Assembly (NCBI GenBank): GCA_005882715.1
Contig: VBEI01000002.1
Location: 1-53,292, forward strand
Length of the DNA stretch: 53,292 nucleotides
Direction: 5' to 3'
Source: Chloroflexota bacterium
GTDB lineage: Bacteria > Chloroflexota > Dehalococcoidia > SM23-28-2 > RBG-16-64-32
Position numbers and translations under genes: made by a program. Below the pieces are notes generated by a model. That model was not told where the DNA came from, ran no database searches, and worked only from the letters and a program-made list of their open reading frames with translations. Shown here one piece after another: positions 47,084 through 53,292 of the stretch (the first letter of the stretch is position 1; every line of letters starts with the position of its first letter).

Positions 47084-49581
47084 CCATCAAGGCAGCGCTC
47101 CGGCGAGACCGCAGTACCGGACGGGCGACGAGGGTGAAGGCCCAAGGCAAGTTCCTGTTCGCAAACGGTAAGAAGCTGTACCTCCGCGGTGTCACTTATG
47201 GGACGTTTCGCCCCCAACCTGACGGCACGATGTTCCCACCGCCGGAAGTTGTTGAAGCAGATTTCCGGGGCATGATCGAGGCACGCGTCAACTCTATCCG
47301 CACGTATACCGTTCCTCCAGCCTGGCTGCTGGATCTAGCGGTATCGTTCGGACTATATGTTCTCGTTGGCATTCCATGGGAGCAGCACGTCCGGTTTTTG
47401 GACGACCGCAAGACGCGAAAGGGGATCGAGCGCACCATCCGGGATGCCGTGGATAGCTGCGGCGCCCATCCCGCCGTTCTTGCCTACCTCGTCGGCAACG
47501 AGATTCCAGCACCGATCGTACGCTGGCATGGCCGGCGCCGGATCGAAGCATGGCTAAGGCGTCTATACCAGGTCGCCAAGCGTGAGGACCCCGGTGCGTT
47601 GGTGGCATACGTGAACTATCCGACCACGGAATACCTCGATCTGTCCTTCACGGACTTCGTGTGCTTCAACGTTTATCTGGAGACGCCAGAACGACTCCAG
47701 GCATATCTTGCTCGCCTCCAGAACCTGGCCGGCGAGAAGCCGCTCGTAATGACGGAAATCGGGCTTGACAGCCGGCGGAACGGGCTCGAGCGGCAGGCGG
47801 AGGTGCTTGAGTGGCAGATCCGCGAGGTCTTTGCGGAAGGCTGTGCGGGTGTGTTCGTCTTCGCCTGGACCGACGAGTGGCACCGGGGCGGTTACGACAT
47901 CGAGGACTGGGACTTCGGGCTGATGAATCGAGACCGTAACGCGAAACCGGCCCTCGCCGCCGTTGCTGGCGCCTTTGCGGAGGTGCCGTTCCCGGCTATG
48001 CGTCTCTGGCCACGCGTGTCAGTCGTCGTCTGTAGCTACAACGGTGCGCGGACTATCGGCGATACGTTCGAGGCCCTGCAACATGTCGAATATCCGAACT
48101 TTGAGGTGATCCTTGTCGACGACGGTTCGAAGGACGCGACCGCCGCGATCGGCCTAGAGTTCGGCGTCAGAGTGATCAGCACGGAGAACCGCGGTCTGAG
48201 CAACGCCCGCAATACCGGTTACGAGGCGGCGACCGGCGAAATCGTCGCGTACGTCGACGACGACGCCTACCCGGAGGTCCATTGGCTCCATTACCTCGCC
48301 CATCGTTTCATGCAGCGCGATTGGGCTGGGGTGGGAGGGCCGAACCTACCCCCAGCGGGCGACGGGATGATCGCGGAGTGCGTCGCGAACTCACCGGGCG
48401 GCCCGGTGCACGTCCTAGTGTCTGACATCGAGGCAGAACACATTCCCGGCTGCAATATGGCCTTTCGCAAAGCTGCGCTCGAGGGCACCGGCGGATTTGA
48501 TCCGCGTTTTCGGACCGCGGGCGACGATGTGGATATCTGTTGGCGGCTGTTGAATTCGGGAGCCCACATCGGATTTCACGCCGGTGCGATGGTCTGGCAC
48601 CACCGCCGCAACTCTGTGCGCACGTACTGGAAACAGCAGCGCGGTTACGGCCGGGCGGAAGCACTGCTCGAGCGAAAGTGGCCCGAGAGATACAACGCAC
48701 CGGGACACCTCTCGTGGGCCGGACGCCTGTACGGCCGGGGACTGACGACGGCGCTTACGCGGGCGCCGGGACGCATCTATCAGGGGCACGCGGGTAGCGC
48801 CCTCTTTCAGTCGGTTTACCAGCCGGCGCCTGGGACGCTCGCGTCGCTTCCACAAATGCCGGAATGGTACATGGCGGTCCTCGGGCTGGCAGCCATAACC
48901 GCGCTCGGAGCGATCTGGCTGCCGCTGTTGGCCGCGGGCCCGCTTCTTCTGATCGCATTAGGGGCGCCATTAGGGCAAGCGTCGTTGGACGCGGCCCGAG
49001 CCACGTTCTCCGAGCGGCGAGGAGTTCGCGCGTGGCCGCGGCACCTCCTCACCGGGCTACTCCGCGTGATGCAGCCGATCGCCCGCCTATCCGGACGCAT
49101 CGAGTATGGCTTGACGCCATGGAGACGCAGGGGTCGCGGCCTGGCGTTACCGTTCGCCATCACCGAGAGCGCCTGGCGCGAGGAGTGGCAGTCGATTGAA
49201 GCGCGGACGCAAACGCTAGCCAGCGCTTTGAAGCAACAAGAAGCCGCGTGGCGACCGGGTGGCGACTTCGATGCCTGGGACTTCGAGGTGCGCGGCGGGA
49301 TGCTGTCGTCGGCGCGACTGCTATCGAGTGTCGAAGAACATGGGGGCGGCCGCCAATTAGTGCTGTTCCGAGCCTGGCCCGAGATTTCGAACTTTGCGCT
49401 CGGCCTTATCGGCGCGACTAGCGGGCTTGCGCTCGCGGCAGGCTTCGACGGTGCCTGGGCTGCGGCGGCCGTGCTCGCGCTGATCGCCGGTGCGATAACT
49501 CTGCGCAGCATCTGGGAAGCGGCGCTAGCGATGGGTGCGGTCAAAGTCACCATCGCGGAGTACCAGGAAGCCGCGCAATGA
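47080..49581 (+). CDS. glycoside hydrolase-GT2 glycosyltransferase fusion with membrane helices
   Basis: The 833-residue protein has two enzyme domains. Residues ~22-300 form a TIM-barrel glycoside hydrolase (clan A, GH2/GH5-like): KFLFANGKKLYLRGVTYGTF, acid/base Glu141 in YLVGNEIP, and nucleophile Glu226 in PLVMTEIGLD. Residues ~310-545 form a GT2 glycosyltransferase: RVSVVVCSYNGARTIGDTFE, FEVILVDDGSKDATAAI, the DDD metal motif at 393-395 and GDDVDICWRLL. Two hydrophobic segments follow at ~600-635 and ~757-800. No signal peptide, so both domains are probably cytoplasmic. It may build and trim the same glycan. It overlaps both neighbours by ATGA. Confidence 0.88.
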   Translation: MTIKAALRRDRSTGRATRVKAQGKFLFANGKKLYLRGVTYGTFRPQPDGTMFPPPEVVEADFRGMIEARVNSIRTYTVPPAWLLDLAVSFGLYVLVGIPWEQHVRFLDDRKTRKGIERTIRDAVDSCGAHPAVLAYLVGNEIPAPIVRWHGRRRIEAWLRRLYQVAKREDPGALVAYVNYPTTEYLDLSFTDFVCFNVYLETPERLQAYLARLQNLAGEKPLVMTEIGLDSRRNGLERQAEVLEWQIREVFAEGCAGVFVFAWTDEWHRGGYDIEDWDFGLMNRDRNAKPALAAVAGAFAEVPFPAMRLWPRVSVVVCSYNGARTIGDTFEALQHVEYPNFEVILVDDGSKDATAAIGLEFGVRVISTENRGLSNARNTGYEAATGEIVAYVDDDAYPEVHWLHYLAHRFMQRDWAGVGGPNLPPAGDGMIAECVANSPGGPVHVLVSDIEAEHIPGCNMAFRKAALEGTGGFDPRFRTAGDDVDICWRLLNSGAHIGFHAGAMVWHHRRNSVRTYWKQQRGYGRAEALLERKWPERYNAPGHLSWAGRLYGRGLTTALTRAPGRIYQGHAGSALFQSVYQPAPGTLASLPQMPEWYMAVLGLAAITALGAIWLPLLAAGPLLLIALGAPLGQASLDAARATFSERRGVRAWPRHLLTGLLRVMQPIARLSGRIEYGLTPWRRRGRGLALPFAITESAWREEWQSIEARTQTLASALKQQEAAWRPGGDFDAWDFEVRGGMLSSARLLSSVEEHGGGRQLVLFRAWPEISNFALGLIGATSGLALAAGFDGAWAAAAVLALIAGAITLRSIWEAALAMGAVKVTIAEYQEAAQ

Positions 49582-52337
49582 GACTCATCCCGCGCGGCGG
49601 CGACATTGGACTGATGTTCCGCGTAATGCTGCTCGCGCGCTCATACTGGGCGCTCATTCTGCTCTTTTTCATCGTTAGCATGCTCGCGACGCCGCTGACG
49701 CTGCTCGCACCGATCCCGCTGAAGATTGTGGCCGACGTTCTCGTACAGAAGCAGGCCCTCCCCGGCTTTCTCTCGCCCCTCGTTCCGGACGCGATCAACT
49801 CGTCCGAGACGCGGCTTATTGCGTTCGCCGCGGTATTGTTCGTGCTCGTGGCGTTCCTGCGTCAGACGCAGGACCTTGCTCGCACACTTCTAGACACATA
49901 CATAGGTGAGCGCCTCACTCTGAGGTTTCGCTCCCAACTCTTTTCTCAGGTCCAGCGTATGTCGCTGGCCTATCACGACAGCCAGGGAACGGCCGACTCG
50001 GTATACCGGATCCAGTGGGACGCCATGGCCATCCAGGACCTGGCCATCGACGGTATGATTCCCTTTCTGTCCGCGTCATTCACGCTTGTGTCGATGATCT
50101 ACGTGGTTCTGGCGATCGACTGGCAGCTCGGCGTCGCCGCCCTCGCCGCCGGCCCGGTGCTCCTCGTCCTGACCAGGGTGTACCAAACCAGGCTCCGTCA
50201 GCGCGCTCGGACTGTGAAGCGCCTGGAAAGCTCGGCGATGGGTGTGATCCAGGAAGTCCTTGGGGCGCTCCGCGTGGTCAAGGCCTTCGGGCAGGAGGGA
50301 CGCGAGGAGGAGCGCTTCTACGGGCGCGCAGAGGACGGAGTCCAGGCACGGGTCGGCCTTTCGGCGATGGAGGGCTTCTTCGGTCTCTTGATCGGCTTAA
50401 CAACCGCCGCCGTTACCGCGGTCGTGCTCTACATCGGGGCCCTGCACGTGCAGTCGGGGAAGCTGACGCTCGGCGAGCTGCTGCTCGTGATGGGCTATCT
50501 CACCCAGCTATACGATCCGCTAAGAAGTGCGAGCAAACGAATCGGCAAGATGCAGTCTTCGCTTGCGAGCGCCGAGCGCGCGTTTCAATTACTCGACCAA
50601 GCGCCAGATGTGGAAGAGCGAGTGGACGCGCAGCCGCTCGAGCGAGCTAATGGAGATATCAGGTTTGAAGAAGTTTCGTTCGGCTACGACACAAGCGCAC
50701 CCGTCCTCAGTGAGGTCTCGTTGGAGCTACGGCCAGGAGAGCGGATCGGCGTCTACGGCGTGACCGGCGCCGGGAAGACTACGCTGATCAGCCTACTCAC
50801 CCGTCTTTATGATCCCAATGAAGGCGGAATCCTGCTCGACGGCGTCGATATCCGAGACTACAGGGTTGCTGACTTGCGGAAGCAATTCGCTGTCGTCCTG
50901 CAGGAGCCGGTCCTGTTCTCGACGACGATTGCTGAGAACATCGCCTACGCCTGCCCTGGCGCAACATTCGAAGAGTTGGTGACCGCCGCCAAGGCGGCCG
51001 ACGCTCACGACTTCATTACGGCGCTCCCAGACGGCTACGACACCGTCGTTGGCGAGCGCGGAATGCGGCTCTCCGGGGGCGAACGCCAGCGTGTGGCTCT
51101 GGCCCGCGCCTTTCTGAAGGACGCCCCAATCCTCGTTCTGGACGAACCGACAAGCTCGGTTGACCACCAGACGGAGGCGACGATTATAGCCGCGATGGAG
51201 CGGTTGATGGCGGGCAGAACGACGATCATGATTGCCCACCGCTTAACCACACTAGGCAACTGTGACCGCTGGCTGGAGCTGCTCCCGGGCGGCAAAACAA
51301 GAGCAACTTGCAAACCTCCGTCCGGGGTGCGACGGCACGCCGCGCGACGTTCGGCCGCACGCGAGGCCCGTCACCCCGCAGCACGAGCCTGGGCTCAGAT
51401 CGGCGAGGGCCTATCGAATCCGCGGGCAGTGACTCAGGTCGAACCACCCGAGGTTGGCTTCCCCAAATCCACAATCTATCGGCTGGAGGGAGCCGGGGAG
51501 TGCGGCGCCACCGTCATTGCGAAGAAATGCAGGCGGCAACGCGGGCAGATAGAACGAACGATCTACGAGCTCGTCCTTCCCAAACTGTCACTGCCTTACC
51601 CGCGCTTTCTTGGCATGGCCAACGACGACGACGGGTCATGCTGGCTGTTCCTGGAGGATGCTGGTGACGAGGCGTATTCGCCACTTGACCCTAAGCACCG
51701 GGTCGTCGCTGGCCACTGGCTCGGCGCCTTGCATTCGTCGACCACATCGCTGCCATCTGATGTACCGCTACCCGATCGTGGTCCAGCGTACTATTTGGGA
51801 CATCTAACGGCGGCAAGGGACTTGATCCGCGCGAACCTAGATAATCCGGCACTGGGCAAGGATCAGCGCTGCCAACTCCAGAGGATCATTATGAATTGCG
51901 ATTTCATTGAGTCCGAGTGGTGGCGCCTCGAGCAATTCTGCCAGCCCATACCAACGACTCTGGTGCACGGCGACTTCATCGGAAAGAATGTGCGCATGAG
52001 AAGTGGGGCGACGAGCTTCGAAATTCTGCCGTTCGACTGGGAGCATGCGGGCATTGGCGTCCCAGCGGTCGATTTAGCGCAGGCGAGATACTCGTCAACG
52101 ACCTTTCTTGCGAATCCTGACCTCTCTGAGTATTGGATGACCACCGAATGGACCAAGCTCGGATATGAGACGGTTCTGCAGCTGGCCACGTACGGGACGA
52201 TATTCCGCTGCCTCGCTGCCCTTCACTGGGAGTCACATAAGCTCGCTTCTGAATGGGTCGAGTGGCCCGTGAAGAACATGACCCTGTATGAGGCTGAGTT
52301 GGCAGAAGCGGTGTACGCCTCCGGCTGGAGTAATTGA
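49578..52337 (+). CDS. ABC exporter fused to an aminoglycoside-phosphotransferase-like kinase domain
   Basis: The 919-residue protein has a six-helix exporter membrane domain (~10-335), then a nucleotide-binding domain (~355-575). Walker A is GVTGAGKTT at ~394-402, the Q-loop VLQEPVLF, signature LSGGERQR at ~498, Walker B ILVLDEPTSSVD and switch His554 (IMIAHRL). After an Arg/Ala-rich linker (~575-605) follows an APH/choline-kinase-type domain (~606-915): VIAKKCRRQRGQIERTIYE, VHGDFIGKNVR with the catalytic aspartate, and PFDWEHAG with the metal aspartate. Fusion of these two is unusual. The nucleotide-binding domain ends soon after the H-loop, so an indel joining two genes cannot be excluded. 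Possible role: export of a glycan or lipid-linked sugar with phosphorylation. Confidence 0.85.
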   Translation: MRLIPRGGDIGLMFRVMLLARSYWALILLFFIVSMLATPLTLLAPIPLKIVADVLVQKQALPGFLSPLVPDAINSSETRLIAFAAVLFVLVAFLRQTQDLARTLLDTYIGERLTLRFRSQLFSQVQRMSLAYHDSQGTADSVYRIQWDAMAIQDLAIDGMIPFLSASFTLVSMIYVVLAIDWQLGVAALAAGPVLLVLTRVYQTRLRQRARTVKRLESSAMGVIQEVLGALRVVKAFGQEGREEERFYGRAEDGVQARVGLSAMEGFFGLLIGLTTAAVTAVVLYIGALHVQSGKLTLGELLLVMGYLTQLYDPLRSASKRIGKMQSSLASAERAFQLLDQAPDVEERVDAQPLERANGDIRFEEVSFGYDTSAPVLSEVSLELRPGERIGVYGVTGAGKTTLISLLTRLYDPNEGGILLDGVDIRDYRVADLRKQFAVVLQEPVLFSTTIAENIAYACPGATFEELVTAAKAADAHDFITALPDGYDTVVGERGMRLSGGERQRVALARAFLKDAPILVLDEPTSSVDHQTEATIIAAMERLMAGRTTIMIAHRLTTLGNCDRWLELLPGGKTRATCKPPSGVRRHAARRSAAREARHPAARAWAQIGEGLSNPRAVTQVEPPEVGFPKSTIYRLEGAGECGATVIAKKCRRQRGQIERTIYELVLPKLSLPYPRFLGMANDDDGSCWLFLEDAGDEAYSPLDPKHRVVAGHWLGALHSSTTSLPSDVPLPDRGPAYYLGHLTAARDLIRANLDNPALGKDQRCQLQRIIMNCDFIESEWWRLEQFCQPIPTTLVHGDFIGKNVRMRSGATSFEILPFDWEHAGIGVPAVDLAQARYSSTTFLANPDLSEYWMTTEWTKLGYETVLQLATYGTIFRCLAALHWESHKLASEWVEWPVKNMTLYEAELAEAVYASGWSN

Positions 52338-53292
52338 TGGCGGACCTCGTTGCCGGTGGTGCGGGCTTCGTCGGTTCGCACCTGTGCCAACGGCTGATCG
52401 ATGCCGGACGCACTGTGATCTGCGTCGACAACTTCCGCACCGGGCGCCGCGCCAACGTGGAGCATCTGCTCTCCTCGCCCCGCTTCGCCCTCCTCGAGCT
52501 GGACCTTATAGCAGGCGCACCCGCGGTCGAGGCCGAGCGGATTTACCATCTCGCCAGTCCCGCCAGCCCTCCCGGCTACACCCGCTTCCCAATAGAGACG
52601 CTGCGGGTAAACAGCGATGGTACCCGACACCTACTTGAACTCGCCGCACGCACAGACTCTCGCATTCTGTATGCCAGCACCTCTGAGGTCTACGGCGACC
52701 CACTGGAGCATCCCCAGCGCGAGGAGTACCGAGGAAATGTGAGCTCCACCGGCCCGCGCTCGATGTACGACGAGGCGAAGCGTTTCGGAGAGGCGCTGAC
52801 CATGGCCTATCGCAGGAGCCACTCGGTCGATGTGCGGATCGCCCGAATCTTCAATACCTATGGCCCGCACTCCGATGCGGACGATGGGCGCCTGGTCCCG
52901 AACTTTATCGTCCAGGCGCTGACCGGCCGGCCGATCACGGTCTACGGCGACGGCAAACAGACACGCTCGCTCTGTTTCGTCTCCGATCTGGTCGACGGGC
53001 TGATGCGGTTGATGGAAAGCGACGGAGCTTCCGGCGAGGTCATCAACCTGGGAAACCCGGATGAACACACTGTCCTCGAGTACGCCGAAATGACACGGCG
53101 GTTGGCGTGCTCGAACTCGGAAATAGTGTTCGGCGCCTACGCCGTCGGTGATGATCCGCAGCGGCGCTGTCCCGACATCACGAAGGCGCTCGAGCTGCTG
53201 GGCTGGGAGCCGACTATCGGTCTTGAGGAGGGTCTCTCGCAGACCATCGAGTACTTTCGGTCCGAAACCGCATTGCAAGAGTGCACAGCATG
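52337..53292 (+). CDS. UDP-glucuronate decarboxylase-like NAD-dependent epimerase/dehydratase, open at window end
   Basis: The gene starts at ATG 52337 overlapping the previous stop (TGATG). About 318 residues are in the window. The NAD fold ADLVAGGAGFVGSHLCQRLI, ASTSEVYGDPLEHPQREEY, GPRSMYDEAKRFGEAL (YxxxK) and RIARIFNTYGPHSDADDGRL match the UDP-xylose synthase group. It makes UDP-xylose from UDP-glucuronate. With the dehydrogenase in the same operon it gives UDP-glucose to UDP-xylose. The last two bases in frame are TG, and an ATG ends the window (53290-53292). The likely reading is ATGA, so the stop and the next gene's start would overlap. Confidence 0.88.
   Translation, partial: MADLVAGGAGFVGSHLCQRLIDAGRTVICVDNFRTGRRANVEHLLSSPRFALLELDLIAGAPAVEAERIYHLASPASPPGYTRFPIETLRVNSDGTRHLLELAARTDSRILYASTSEVYGDPLEHPQREEYRGNVSSTGPRSMYDEAKRFGEALTMAYRRSHSVDVRIARIFNTYGPHSDADDGRLVPNFIVQALTGRPITVYGDGKQTRSLCFVSDLVDGLMRLMESDGASGEVINLGNPDEHTVLEYAEMTRRLACSNSEIVFGAYAVGDDPQRRCPDITKALELLGWEPTIGLEEGLSQTIEYFRSETALQECTA

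Overview
The window is GC-rich and densely coded. It is most likely a piece of a Chloroflexota (Dehalococcoidia-like) chromosome. This is inferred from family knowledge, not from a search. Supporting signs are the monoderm-style ribosomal gene order with zinc-type S14, S4 and L36, a bifunctional phosphoglucose/phosphomannose isomerase next to a phosphomannomutase, a Pro/Thr (TPAPTP) linker in a secreted beta-helix protein, and a sigma-factor-linked membrane protein with the ACLRRVEQG...AYPKE motif common in that phylum. Several single-base frameshifts suggest either gene decay or assembly errors.

Region by region: 1-3.7 kb holds a frameshifted ceramidase-like gene, a decayed second copy of its 3' end, a DUF2652-SRPBCC protein and a PIG-L deacetylase. 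3.7-6.4 kb is a minus-strand signalling operon: GGDEF, a degenerate HD-GYP, an unknown protein and a lone winged helix. 6.5-14.9 kb is carbohydrate and general metabolism: nagA, a tandem Usp, a PHP metallohydrolase, a broken PH/GRAM protein, a GH38 alpha-mannosidase, a DinB-like protein and a cyclase-family hydrolase. Two of these genes carry palindromic repeats inserted in frame. 15.6-20.4 kb has a two-component system (minus) and the hexose-phosphate isomerase/mutase pair (minus).

20.5-35.8 kb is a long minus-strand ribosomal superoperon, in transcription order rplW-rplB-rpsS-rplV-rpsC-rplP-rpmC-rpsQ-rplN-rplX-rplE-rpsZ-rpsH-rplF-rplR-rpsE-rpmD-rplO-secY-adk-map-(spacer and promoter)-infA-rpmJ-rpsM-rpsK-rpsD-rpoA-rplQ-truA. 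The first genes of the usual S10 operon, rplC-rplD, are detached and lie at 41.8-43.4 kb. About 6 kb of unrelated genes lie between (pckA, a secreted beta-helix protein, an unknown membrane-anchored protein, DUF2784 and two very small genes). Both halves start from nearly the same 42-bp promoter element (37/42 identical). Several proteins here carry long disordered extensions: S17, L4, S3, L15 and RpoA.

43.7-53.3 kb is a plus-strand envelope-polysaccharide locus. It has an ECF sigma factor, a single-pass putative anti-sigma protein with a Gly/Asn/Ser-rich outer region, a 46-residue leader ORF, UDP-glucose 6-dehydrogenase, a glycoside hydrolase-GT2 glycosyltransferase fusion, an ABC exporter-phosphotransferase fusion and a UDP-glucuronate decarboxylase that runs off the window. 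These genes overlap start-to-stop and predict UDP-glucose -> UDP-glucuronate -> UDP-xylose feeding assembly and export of a surface glycan. A repeat motif is shared by the sigma-gene upstream region and the region ahead of the glycan operon, which suggests common control. No rRNA, tRNA, CRISPR array, transposase or origin was recognised.
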